Assembly (NCBI RefSeq): GCF_000312045.1 | Contig: NZ_HE978635.1 | Span: forward strand, 436,674 to 500,673 | From: Noviherbaspirillum massiliense JC206 | GTDB taxonomy: Bacteria; Pseudomonadota; Gammaproteobacteria; Burkholderiales; Burkholderiaceae_D | Direction of reading: 5' to 3' | DNA: 64,000 bases | Shown here: positions 6,968 to 16,327 of the stretch, piece after piece | Position numbering within the stretch: position 1 is the first letter of the stretch | How the letters are laid out: each line of letters starts with the position of its first letter | Notes under the pieces: model-generated | Databases searched by the model: none | Seen by the model: the letters and a program-made list of their open reading frames with translations, nothing else | What the model was told of the DNA's origin: nothing | Translations under genes and position numbers: made by a program

Positions 6968-8971
6968 TTATTTGAGGTCCCGCGCCACCCGAAAGCCATT
7001 CTGCGCCTGGCGGACGCTGGCGTCGTACTTGAAGCGCGTCGTCACGGGCATGTAGCTTGCCCCTTCGCGCCAGGAGCCGCCGCGGATCACCCGCACCCGG
7101 CAATTCGGATCATTCCACGCGCGGCCATCGCCGGGCGCGCCCTTGAAGGAATTGTGCCAGCAGTCGCTGACCCATTCCCATACGCTGCCGTTCATGTCGT
7201 AAAGACCATAGGGATTGGGTGCGAAGGAGCCGACGTTCTCCGGCCCTTCCGGGTGCCACGGCCCGCCGCATTCCTTGCAATTGGCCTTGCCCTTGCTCAT
7301 CTGCTCGCCCCACCAGTAGCGCGTGGAAGTGCCGCCCCGTGCCGCGAATTCCCATTCGGCTTCGGTCGGCAGGCGGTAGGGCTTGCCGCTGACTTTGCCC
7401 AGCCATTTCATGTACTGCTGGGTATCGTCCCAGCTCACGTTCCGCATCGGCATGTTGGCGCCCTGGCTCGTATCGCCTGCTATCTTCGGGCAGCCACCGG
7501 CGTCCGCGCAGGCATTCCATTGCGCGACCGTGACTTCATATTTTCCGATCGCAAACGGTGTCCTGATCGTTACCTGGTGGGCCGGCTTTTCACTCGGATC
7601 GCTGGCATTGCTTCCCATGGTGAATGTCCCATGCGGCAAGCCGATCAGTGCCGGGCATTCGGGACAGTCCTTGAGTTCGCTGACGCGCCCCGCTGTCGAC
7701 GGCGGGGCTTCCGCCTGAGACGGTGCGGCGGGAGCCGGGCTGGCGCGCTCAGGAGCAGCCTTCCTTGCAGGCGCGGAGCGGGCGCGTTCAGCCGGCTTGG
7801 GCGCGGGCTGGGTGGGAGGGGCGGCTTTGGTGGCAGGCTGCGCTTCTTCCTGCGGCGTCTCGGCTTTCGGGGCAGCCGCGCGCAGGCGGGCGATGCGGGC
7901 CTTGGCCAGGGCGGCAAAGCGGCCGTTCGGATAGGCTTGCAGATAGGCTTCGTAATCGCTCGCGTGGGTGCTGTCCTTGATCGAGTCCCAGAAGGTGAGC
8001 TCGTACTGCTCGGCACTGTCCTTCGGGATGACGCCGCGGCTGCGCAGCGCGGATGCGGCTTCCTGCCCCGTCAATGCGAGTGTCTGCACCTGCTTGCCTT
8101 GTGCGGCCCCGGTGAACGCGAAGCGGCTCGACAGCGATGATGCCATCCAAGGCAGCTGCCGCTGTTTGCTCCTCTGCAGCACTGTCCCTGCAGCCAGATG
8201 CAACATGGCTTCAATATCCAGATCGGGATCGGCGATGGCTTGCAGCAGAGCCGCCGTATAGAGCCCGTGGCGCGCATCTTCGGCAGCCGGCGCACCGGGA
8301 CGGGTGGCATAGGCGACGATCGTCTGTTGCGCCGTTTCCGGCAGGCTTGCTGCCGGTGTTGCGGAGGGTGTGCCAAAGGGATTGCCAAAGGGATTGTCCA
8401 GGCAGGCGTCGAGTATGACGATATTCAGCTTGTCCGGCCGGGGCCTCGACATGGCTTCCAGGATGGCATGCAGGTCCATGCCATGCGTCAGCAGGCGGGC
8501 GGGGAAGCGCTCATCCGCATCCACAGGCACCAGCAGCGTCCTGTCGCGGACCTGCAGGCCATGGCCCGCGAAATAGAACAGGCCGATGCCGCCGGCATCG
8601 AGGCGCCGGCTGAATTCACGCAGTGTTGTCTGCATACCCTGCGCATCCAGGTTTTCCTGGCGCATGACTTCAAAGCCCCTCGATTCCAGCGCGGCACTGA
8701 TCGCACGCGCATCGTTGACCGGACTGGCGAGCGGATCATCGCGGTAATCCTCGTTTCCGATTACGAGTGCGACGCGCCTGGGTTCGATTCCGGTTTCGGC
8801 ATGCCCGGTACCCGACGCAACAGGCTCAACCGGAACACGGTCCGGCTGCGCGTTCGCGTCGAGACCAAGGGCCGGGACCAGGGGCATGGCCCCGAGCATC
8901 CAAACGATCAAAAGTTTCCGCCACACAGCCTGGCCTTTAGAAGTCCGCCGATGCGCCATGGCCCGATTCAT
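6968..8971 (-). CDS. Caspase-like (C14) peptidase fused to SUMF1/formylglycine-generating-enzyme-like domain
   Basis: The 667-residue protein has a hydrophobic segment at 18-38 (signal or anchor). A caspase-type p20 domain covers about 65-260, with catalytic His137 in FAGHGLQ and Cys190 in ILDACLDN. A helical part and a Pro/Ala-rich linker (about 370-425) follow. A full SUMF1/EgtB-type domain covers about 435-665, with IGKYEVTVAQWNACA, RLPTEAEWEFAARGG, NGSVWEWVSDCW and RVIRGGSW. Bacterial C14 peptidases cleave after basic residues; SUMF1 domains often serve as binding or regulatory modules. ATG 8959 is an alternative start. It converges on the kinase gene with a five-base gap. Confidence 0.9.
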   Translation of the reverse strand: MNRAMAHRRTSKGQAVWRKLLIVWMLGAMPLVPALGLDANAQPDRVPVEPVASGTGHAETGIEPRRVALVIGNEDYRDDPLASPVNDARAISAALESRGFEVMRQENLDAQGMQTTLREFSRRLDAGGIGLFYFAGHGLQVRDRTLLVPVDADERFPARLLTHGMDLHAILEAMSRPRPDKLNIVILDACLDNPFGNPFGTPSATPAASLPETAQQTIVAYATRPGAPAAEDARHGLYTAALLQAIADPDLDIEAMLHLAAGTVLQRSKQRQLPWMASSLSSRFAFTGAAQGKQVQTLALTGQEAASALRSRGVIPKDSAEQYELTFWDSIKDSTHASDYEAYLQAYPNGRFAALAKARIARLRAAAPKAETPQEEAQPATKAAPPTQPAPKPAERARSAPARKAAPERASPAPAAPSQAEAPPSTAGRVSELKDCPECPALIGLPHGTFTMGSNASDPSEKPAHQVTIRTPFAIGKYEVTVAQWNACADAGGCPKIAGDTSQGANMPMRNVSWDDTQQYMKWLGKVSGKPYRLPTEAEWEFAARGGTSTRYWWGEQMSKGKANCKECGGPWHPEGPENVGSFAPNPYGLYDMNGSVWEWVSDCWHNSFKGAPGDGRAWNDPNCRVRVIRGGSWREGASYMPVTTRFKYDASVRQAQNGFRVARDLK

Positions 8972-9288
8972 CCCGGCGTGATGGCGTTGATGTCGATTGG
9001 CTCATGAAAACGCCTGCGCATAAGGACAAGCTGGGCTGGAACGCAGGCATATGCATCCCAATGTATCTTTGATCCCGCTCACACAATTCTGTTTATATCA
9101 AAGTATCTACGCGTCGCTTTGATAAATTCATACAGTGTCTCGCACAGAGTTCTAGCGCGAGCAGCGAGCAATCGCGCGCGCTGCCCCCTTTGCTCCCTCT
9201 ACTGCCTGCCCGCATGTCCGCCCCGGCGGACACTGGCACCAATTCCATGCACGCATTCGAGGCGGGTCATCTTCAGGAGGTGCATGGC
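8972..9288. other. Divergent intergenic region
   Basis: It separates the caspase-like gene (minus) from the first DUF4399 gene (plus) and should hold both promoters. I see a strong AGGAGG at 9275-9280 for the DUF4399 gene and no other recognisable element. Confidence 0.4.
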
Positions 9289-9714
9289 ATGATGATGCAA
9301 AGAACTGTAGTGCTCGCTGCCATACTCGCGGCGGCTTCGGGATTCGCCTCCGCTGCCGGGACGCCCGCTCCGAAGAATGCGGAAGTCTATGTCATCTGGC
9401 CGCCGAACGGCGCCGTGATTCAAGGCGGCAAATTCTGGGTACGCATGGGCTTGCGCAACATGGGCGTGTGCCCGAAAGGCATCAATCTTCCCAACGTGGG
9501 CCATCATCATTTGCTGATCGACACCGAGCTGCCGGCAATAAACGAGCCCATTCCGTCGGACCGCAATCACTTGCACTTCGGTGCGGGAGAAACCGAGGCG
9601 CGCATCGAACTTCCTCCGGGGAAGCACACCTTGCAATTGCTGCTGGGAGACCACGATCACGTGCCTCACGATCCTCCCGTGTATTCGAAAAAGATCTCGA
9701 TCACGGTGCGATGA
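9289..9714 (+). CDS. Secreted DUF4399 protein, copy 1
   Basis: The 141-residue protein has a Sec signal peptide (to about Ala22-Ala24) and a DUF4399 domain. Conserved motifs are WPPNGA, FWVRMGLRNMGV, VGHHHLLIDTELP, SDRNHLHFGAGETEA and PGKHTLQLLLGDHDH. The many His residues suggest metal binding, but the family has no established function. Three ATG codons run in a row; the first (9289) lies 8 bases after AGGAGG and is chosen. A close paralogue follows after 20 bases, so the two form an operon. Confidence 0.88.
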   Translation: MMMQRTVVLAAILAAASGFASAAGTPAPKNAEVYVIWPPNGAVIQGGKFWVRMGLRNMGVCPKGINLPNVGHHHLLIDTELPAINEPIPSDRNHLHFGAGETEARIELPPGKHTLQLLLGDHDHVPHDPPVYSKKISITVR

Positions 9715-9734
9715 GGGACAGCTCCGGAGGAACC

Positions 9735-10154
9735 ATGACCAAGGCTTATGCGACTGCCGCCTTTCTTCTTTTTTCCGGAATGGCCTATGCCGGTCCCACT
9801 CCGGCGCCGGCCAATGCCCACCTCTACATCGGCTGGCCCAACGACGGGCAGGTGATTGCAGCCGGCAAGCCTTTCCGGGTATGGTTCGGCTTGCGCGACA
9901 TGGGCGTGGCACCGAAAGACGTGAAGTTCCCAAATACCGGCCACCATCATCTCCTGATCGATACCGAGCTGCCCCCCTTCGACCAGGAAATTCCATCCGA
10001 CCGGAACCACCTGCATTACGGCATGGGCGAGACCGAAACCCAGCTGGAACTGCCGCCGGGAAAACATACCCTGCAACTGCTGATGGGGGACGACAAGCAT
10101 ATTCCCCACAACCCGCCGGTCTATTCAAAAAAGATCACGATCACCATCAAGTAA
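9735..10154 (+). CDS. Secreted DUF4399 protein, copy 2
   Basis: The 139-residue protein has a signal peptide ending near AYAGPTP. Its DUF4399 domain shares WPNDGQ, FGLRDMGVAPK, TGHHHLLIDTELP, SDRNHLHYGMGETE and PGKHTLQLLMGDDKH with copy 1. GGAGG four bases before ATG 9735 sets the start. The tandem arrangement and high similarity indicate a local duplication. Role unknown; periplasmic location is predicted from the signal peptide. Confidence 0.88.
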   Translation: MTKAYATAAFLLFSGMAYAGPTPAPANAHLYIGWPNDGQVIAAGKPFRVWFGLRDMGVAPKDVKFPNTGHHHLLIDTELPPFDQEIPSDRNHLHYGMGETETQLELPPGKHTLQLLMGDDKHIPHNPPVYSKKITITIK

Positions 10155-10378
10155 ATCCGTCTGGCATCCTGATAGGGGGCATTAATGATCCCGCCCTGCC
10201 TTCCTCGTTTGGTTTGATCCCGATTAAGTAACCGATAGTTGATGCGCTGACAGGGATGCATGGCAGGCCTAGGCTGAACGAAAGGCGTCCGGTCCCGGCC
10301 CTTGTCTTCGATCCGTCCCTGACAGCTCGCGGTGCAACCTGGCTGCCCTTCATTTCCTGATTGCGCAAGAGGTTCGCG

Positions 10379-12698
10379 ATGTCTTTCCACGTCTTTTGCA
10401 ACAGATATGGCCTTGCCAGCCTGCTCGCTGTCATTCTCGCCGCCTGCGGCGGTGACGGAAGCAATGGTCCGGCAAATGCATTATCGGGCGGCACGCAATT
10501 GGCCACCACGACGATCGTGCCGGGTACGGCCGATCCGGAAACCAGTCCGTCGCCCTCGAGCGGAGCGACAAACGGCACAACACCTGCAGCCACGGATACC
10601 GTACCGACAGGCACTGCGCCGGGCGACACCACAGGTACGACGCCAACAGGAACCGCTTCCACGCCTGCTGGCACAAGCACGACGCCGGCCGGTACCGGCA
10701 CAACACCCGCCGCGACCGGAACGACGCCGGCAGGCGGCACCACACCCACCGGCGGTACCGGCACGGCAGGAACAGGCACGGCACCCGGAAGTGCCGGCAC
10801 GACACCTGCGACTACCGGCACTCCCTCAACCGGCACCACGCCCATAACGACCGGCACGACGCCGACCATTCCCGGAACGACAGTGACGCCGCCCCCGACG
10901 GGGACAGCACCGCCGACAAGTCCGAAAGCACCGGTCGATTTCGTGCTGCGCACCACTCTGCCGGTCAATATTGCCGGCCAGCCGGTTACCTTTCTGGCGA
11001 TAGTGACATTCAACTCCGGCTCCGGCTTTTCGCCGCGGCCGACCTCCCCGCCGACAGGCACGGTGAAAATCCAGCTCGATGACCAGCAATGCGATGCAGT
11101 GCTGCAGCCGTCGCCCACCGGCCTCGCTGCCACAGGACAATGCACCATCCAGAAATCGCCGGCTCCCGGAATCGCGCAAGTGGCGCTCTCGTACTCCGGC
11201 GATGCCGTCTATGCACCGGCAAGCACCAGGCAACCGGTCAATTTCGTTGCGCCGGATTCGGGTACGGCGCCGGTGGATTTCAATCTCAGCACCATGAAGC
11301 AGGTGAATGTCGCTGGCGATCCGGTGACTTTCATCCTGTCGCTCGGCTTCGACGCCCGATCGAATTTCTCCCCGAAGCCGACGGTGGCGCCGACCGGCAC
11401 GGTGAAATTCCAGTTCGAGGGGCATCAGTGCGAGGGAATGCTGAGCCCGGTGCAGCAAACGCCCTTGACGTCGACCGCCCAATGCACGTTTCAGAAATCA
11501 CCGGTGCCCGGCGTGGCGGAAGTGGCGCTGGCTTACTCGGGCGACACGGTGTATGCGCCCGCGAGTGACCGGAAGGGCGTGAACTTCATCGCGCCCGAAC
11601 AGAAAGCGCCGCCGGAACCGGTGGTCGTGCAGCCGCCGCCGTCGAGCACGATCATCGTCACCGTCGTCAATACCGTCAATGTCACGGTGAGCGGCAACAA
11701 TAACGGCGGCAATGCCGGCGGAAACACCAACACCGGTGCACAGCCGACCAGCCAGGCCGGGCAGCCTGCCCAAGCGCCATTGCTGGACGCCACCGCCGCG
11801 CGGTTCAACGGGCCGTTCGGCATTGCGCGCGACAGGCAGGGCAACCTGTATGTATCCGACCAAAATAATTTCACGGTCCGCAAGATCGCGTCCAATGGCG
11901 CGGTCACCACGCTGGCCGGCAAGGCGGGCGAAAAAAGGAAACGTCAACGGCATCGGTTCCCAGGCCAGGTTCATGGCGCCCGGGCCGATTGCCGTGGATG
12001 ACAAGGGGAATGTCTATGTGATCGACAACCGGGATTTGCGCAAGATCACCGCGCAGGGTGTGGTCACGACCCTGGTCGCCACGCCGACGACAATCCTGTT
12101 TGACCCGAACATGTTCAACCTGCCGAATGGTCTCGTGGTGGATACCACGGGCAACATCTTCGTGACGGACTATCTTGCCGCCGTGATCTGGAAAGTCACG
12201 CCAAATGGCCAGATGTCCCGGTTTGCCGCAATCGGCACCGGCCCGTCCGATCCGACCGGCTCCGGACCGAGCGGCATTGCCATCGATGCCTTGAACAACC
12301 TGTATGTCACCGACTTGCCTTATATCCAGAGCGCCGGAGGCTTCAGCCTGGTGCGCAAGGTCACGCCGGACGGCAAGGTGAGCACCCTGGTGGATGCGTC
12401 GACCGGCCTCGTCAATGCGCGCGGCATCGCGATCGACAACGCCGGCAACCTCTTCATCAACGAAAGCCTGCTGATCGTGAGAGTCAATGTTGCCGGCGCG
12501 CTGGTCACCTACCAGCTCCCGGCGAGCCCGGCGGGCGGCACGATCACGGCCACGGGCATTGCACTGGATACGGTCGCGGACAGGCTCTATTTCACGGATG
12601 CAGCGCGGCACACGGTGGATCGGCTCGATCCGGGCGGTGCCATCAGCGTCATTGCCGGCCGGGCCGGGGAAGTGGGCAATGCCGACGTCACGCAATAA
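10379..12698 (+). pseudogene. Ig-like/NHL-repeat surface lipoprotein, interrupted by a +1 frameshift in a run of six A
   Basis: The gene starts at ATG 10379 (AAGAGG upstream). A lipoprotein signal with LAAC lipobox leads into a long Thr/Gly/Pro-rich linker (about residues 50-185). Two bacterial Ig-like domains follow, both with SPxPTxxPTGTVK and YSGDxVYAPAS, then an Asn/Gly stretch and NHL-type propeller repeats (FNGPFGIARDRQGNLYVSD and similar). Frame 1 stops at 12001. The continuation in the next frame (DDKGNVYVID onward) runs to 12698 with NHL repeats throughout. Removing one A from 11931-11936 restores a protein of about 773 residues. A sequencing error, phase variation or a real lesion are all possible. 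Confidence 0.8.
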
Positions 12699-12793
12699 GG
12701 CAATGCAAGATTGTACAGAAAGGAAGGAAGACAGATCGCTGCGACTGATCCCATGCGGGTCTTGGTCCATATCAAACTTGCTGGAATAAATGC

Positions 12794-12828
12794 AGCCGGA
12801 AACACCAGCATTGCTGGCGTTTCCGGCT
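12794..12828. terminator. Long hairpin after the lipoprotein gene
   Basis: A 15-17 base-pair stem with one G-T mismatch (12794-12810 with 12812-12828, arm agccggaaac) surrounds CATTG. There is no T-run, so it may not act as a classical terminator. It separates the lipoprotein gene from the FHA-HD-GYP gene and argues against translation of the latter starting as early as 12790. Confidence 0.5.
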
Positions 12829-12888
12829 AACGTCAAACATACTGAGATGACTAATCCGCATCCCGGCTCCGGGATGAACGGAGGCGCG

Positions 12889-14826
12889 ATGGAAACCCCA
12901 GCAAGTATTGCCGGTTCAGCCGGCGCAGAGATGGCCTATCTGGAAGTCATCGGGGATGGCACGGGCAAGCCGATCGTCTTTCCTCTCCATGATGAAGTCG
13001 TCATCGGGCGTGACCCGCAGGATTCGCTGGCCTCCGACAAATTCCTCTGCATCCCCGAGCACACGGTGAGCCGGCGCCATGCGCGCATTTCGCGCCGGGG
13101 CGATATCTATTTCGTGGAAGACTTGCATTCATTCAATGGCACATACGTGCTCGGCAAGCGGCTCGCGCCCGGTGCATGGCATCCGCTGCGGGATGGGGAC
13201 GAACTCAGCGTCTCGTCCGCCCAGATCGTGTTCCATTCGCTGATCGAACCCGACCGCGACAGCATGCCGACCATCATCACCAAGGCCGTCGACGCGACGG
13301 AGTACACGCGGGTTTCCGAAGCGCCGGCCGAGGCGGCCCAGGGCGACATGCAGCGCACGGTGCAAAAGCTGCATGCCATGGCACAGGTGAGCATCGCGCT
13401 GGGCGTGGTCACCGACCGCGCGACCCTGATCGAAAAGATCATGAACTTCATCTTCGACCTGTTTCCGCTGGCCGAGCGTGCCTTCATCCTGCTGCCGAAA
13501 AGCGAGGGCGAAGCACCGGCGCCGGTGGCGGCCCGGCGGCGCGACGGCACAGTCGAAGACCCGGACAAAGCCAGGATGTCGCGCACCATCATCGAGGAAG
13601 TGCTTAACCGGAAGCAGGCGATCCTCTCGGTCGATACCTTGTCCGACCGTCATTTCGGTTCGCGGGATTCCATCATTTCCCAGGCAATCCGCAGCGTGAT
13701 GTGCGTGCCTCTGCTGCTGGAAGACGAGTGCCTCGGCCTGATCCAGGTCGATACTTCTTCCGATCCCTATGCCTTCAAGGAACAGGACCTGGAGATGCTT
13801 ACCGGCGTGTGCGCGGAAGCTGCGGTGGCGCTGAAGAATTTCCAGCTGTATTCCGACATCGAACGCCTGCTCGATGGCTTCGTGCGCGCATCGGTGCAGG
13901 CGATCGAGGAACGCGATCCGGTGACGGCGGGCCACTCCTTCCGCGTCGCCGGCTATGCTGAACACCTGGCGCAGGCGGTGGACCGGGCCGATGCGCCCGG
14001 CCTGCGCCAGATCGTCTTCAGCAAGGACCAGCTGCGCGAGATCCGCTATGCCGCGCTGCTGCACGACTTCGGCAAGGTGGGCGTGCGCGAGCATGTGCTG
14101 CGCAAGGAAAAGAAGCTGCACCATGCCGACATGCGCCTGCTGGAACAGCGCTTCAAGTATGCCCAGGCTTGCCTGGAGCGCCAGGCGTACCGGCGGCTGG
14201 TCGAACTGCATGCCCGGCATGAGCTCAGCATGGCGGCATTCCGCGAAGCCAAGCGCGGAATCGAAGAAGGCTTGCGCGAAGAAGTCGACCGCCTGGAGCG
14301 CTTTCTCGATGCCATCCGGCGCGCGAACGAGCCCGCGGTTTCCGCGAGCGCGGGTCTGCCGGACTTGAAGGAAGTCATGGATTATGCCTACGGCGAATCG
14401 GATGACGCCATGCTGCCCTTGCTGGTGCAAGCGGAGTTCTCGGCACTGAGCCTGCCCAAGGGATGCCTCACGCTGGAGGAGCGGCGCCAGATCGAATCGC
14501 ATGTGGCCGATTCCTACTCCTTCCTGATCCTGATTCCGTGGACACGCGATCTTGCCAGCGTGCCCGCGATCGCCCATGGCCATCACGAGAAGCTGGATGG
14601 TTCCGGTTATCCGATGGGCTTGCGCGGCGACCAGATCAGCGTCCAGACGCGGATCCTGACCATTTGCGACATCTTCGATGCGCTCACCGCCGGGGACCGG
14701 CCCTACAAGAAAGCGGTGCCGGTGGAACAGGCACTGGACCTGATCGGCCTGGAATGCCAGGCCGGCCATCTCGATGCGCGCCTGTTCGAAGTGTTCGTTG
14801 AATCCAGGGTGTGGACGCCGGCGTAA
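12889..14826 (+). CDS. FHA-GAF-HD-GYP protein (putative c-di-GMP phosphodiesterase reading phospho-Thr)
   Basis: The protein has about 645 residues. An FHA domain lies at about 25-118 (VVIGRDP, VSRRHARI at 60-67, SFNGTYV) and a GAF domain at about 165-320. An HD-GYP domain begins near 333, with LLHDFGKVG (His392-Asp393) and HHEKLDGSGYP, followed by DALTAGDRPYKKA. HD-GYP enzymes hydrolyse c-di-GMP; the FHA domain should bind phospho-Thr. A helical insertion of about 150 residues lies between the HD and GYP parts. I chose ATG 12889 (GGAGG four bases upstream); ATGs at 12847 and 12874 are in frame. It links the kinase locus to c-di-GMP signalling by inference. Confidence 0.88.
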   Translation: METPASIAGSAGAEMAYLEVIGDGTGKPIVFPLHDEVVIGRDPQDSLASDKFLCIPEHTVSRRHARISRRGDIYFVEDLHSFNGTYVLGKRLAPGAWHPLRDGDELSVSSAQIVFHSLIEPDRDSMPTIITKAVDATEYTRVSEAPAEAAQGDMQRTVQKLHAMAQVSIALGVVTDRATLIEKIMNFIFDLFPLAERAFILLPKSEGEAPAPVAARRRDGTVEDPDKARMSRTIIEEVLNRKQAILSVDTLSDRHFGSRDSIISQAIRSVMCVPLLLEDECLGLIQVDTSSDPYAFKEQDLEMLTGVCAEAAVALKNFQLYSDIERLLDGFVRASVQAIEERDPVTAGHSFRVAGYAEHLAQAVDRADAPGLRQIVFSKDQLREIRYAALLHDFGKVGVREHVLRKEKKLHHADMRLLEQRFKYAQACLERQAYRRLVELHARHELSMAAFREAKRGIEEGLREEVDRLERFLDAIRRANEPAVSASAGLPDLKEVMDYAYGESDDAMLPLLVQAEFSALSLPKGCLTLEERRQIESHVADSYSFLILIPWTRDLASVPAIAHGHHEKLDGSGYPMGLRGDQISVQTRILTICDIFDALTAGDRPYKKAVPVEQALDLIGLECQAGHLDARLFEVFVESRVWTPA

Positions 14827-14869
14827 GCGGCAAGCATTGCCGCATTATCGACATTCAGATCGTCACGAC

Positions 14870-16321
14870 ATGCATACCTCAACTTTTTCCGCAGCTTCCG
14901 GCGAACGCAGGCACGATTGCCGCATACCGCCTGCACGCCTGGCGACGGCTGCCGTGTGCGCCTCCCTGCTGTGCGCCTGCGCCGATGTCCGCATGCCGAA
15001 CTATCGGCAACCCGACACCCCGGTCAAGGCTTCGTGGTCCGGGCAGGCGACCCCGGTGTCGGCCTCCGAGGCGATCACGCCGGAGTGGTGGAAGGAATTC
15101 CGCGACCCTTACCTCGACAGCCTGGTGACGAAGGCGATCCAGGGCAACTTCGATGTCAAGGTGCTGGCCGCGCGCATCCGGGTGGCCGAAGCCGCGATCG
15201 GCGAAGCCCGGGCCGGCGCGCTGCCGACGCTGAATGCCGGTGCTGGCGCCAGCTTCGAAAAAAGCACCGGGCAGAATTTCGCGCGGCAATTCAACCTGAA
15301 TACCCAGGTCAACTGGGATATCGATATCTGGGGCAAGGTCGAGAAGGGCGTGCAGGCGCAGACGGCGGAATACCGCGCGAGCGAGGCGGATTGGCGCGCT
15401 GCATACCTGACACTGGTATCGGATGTCTCCACCACCTATTTCCAGATCCTCCAGCTCGACGAGCAGATCGACAGCCAGCAGCAAGCCCTGGACAAGGCGA
15501 AGCAGATACTGGCGATTTATGAAGCGCAGTACAGGAATGGCCTGTTGCCCAATACCCGGGTGCTGCAGCAGCGCGCGGAGATCAACCGCCTGACCACCGA
15601 TCTGCTGGAACTGCGCCGCGCGCGCAGCCTGTCCGACAATGCGCTGGCGACGCTGATGGGCGTGCCGGCCGGTGAATTCAAGGTGCCTTCCGGTCATTTG
15701 CAGGAAAAAATCGAACTGCCGGACGTGCCGTCCGGCTTGCCGTCGGAACTGCTCAAGCGCAGGCCGGATATCGTCGCGGCGGAATACCGGGTGCTGGAAG
15801 CCTACGATCTGGTGGGGCAGGCCAAGCTGGCGCAACTGCCTTCGGTCAGCCTGACTGCGAGCGGAGGAACGTCCAGCCTGGCTCTGTCCGGCTTGCTGAA
15901 GTCGTTCACCTTCGGCCTGGCGCCCGCGATCAACATTCCGGTGCTGGACCCGGGCGTCAGAGCGCGCGTCAAGACCAGCGAGGCGCAATCCGAGGTGATC
16001 GAACAGCAGTACCGGAAAACCGTGATGGCCGCGTTCGAAGAAGTCGAAAACACACTCGTGAATCTGGATGCGCACAAGAAGCAGAGAGCCGAACTGGAAC
16101 AGCAGATCGAACATCTGCGGGTGGTCGCGGCCCAGGTGGAAGGGCAGCTGAAGGAAGGCATGGTGTCGCAGCTGGATGTGTTCGAGGCGGAGCGCTCGCT
16201 GCTCGGCACGCAGCTCGCGCTGCTGGCCAATCATCAGCAAATCCTGTCGGACACGGTCACGCTGTACAAGGCGCTGGGCGGAGGCTGGCCGCCGGTCGAG
16301 GTCAGCAATGCGCGCAGGTAA
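14870..16321 (+). CDS. NodT/TolC-like outer-membrane efflux lipoprotein
   Basis: The protein of about 483 residues begins with a lipoprotein signal whose LCAC lipobox places the lipidated Cys at about 37. It continues with the two repeated outer-membrane efflux domains (WWKEFRDPYLDSLV, LLKRRPDIVAAEYRVLEAYDLVGQAKLAQLPSVSL). Such trimeric channels connect inner-membrane exporters to the cell surface. The downstream FHA gene starts six bases after its stop and HlyD follows it, so this is probably the outer-membrane part of a type I secretion route. It could also serve the RND pump at 40533-45015, which lacks its own channel. A small 7-bp hairpin at 14827-14843 precedes it. Confidence 0.9.
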   Translation: MHTSTFSAASGERRHDCRIPPARLATAAVCASLLCACADVRMPNYRQPDTPVKASWSGQATPVSASEAITPEWWKEFRDPYLDSLVTKAIQGNFDVKVLAARIRVAEAAIGEARAGALPTLNAGAGASFEKSTGQNFARQFNLNTQVNWDIDIWGKVEKGVQAQTAEYRASEADWRAAYLTLVSDVSTTYFQILQLDEQIDSQQQALDKAKQILAIYEAQYRNGLLPNTRVLQQRAEINRLTTDLLELRRARSLSDNALATLMGVPAGEFKVPSGHLQEKIELPDVPSGLPSELLKRRPDIVAAEYRVLEAYDLVGQAKLAQLPSVSLTASGGTSSLALSGLLKSFTFGLAPAINIPVLDPGVRARVKTSEAQSEVIEQQYRKTVMAAFEEVENTLVNLDAHKKQRAELEQQIEHLRVVAAQVEGQLKEGMVSQLDVFEAERSLLGTQLALLANHQQILSDTVTLYKALGGGWPPVEVSNARR

Positions 16322-16327
16322 GCAGCA

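Noticed and set aside
14827-14843. Small hairpin gcggcaa/ttgccgc after the FHA-HD-GYP gene as a terminator
   Set aside because: The stem is only seven base pairs with no T-run, and the next gene starts 27 bases on in the same direction; it is not enough to call a terminator.
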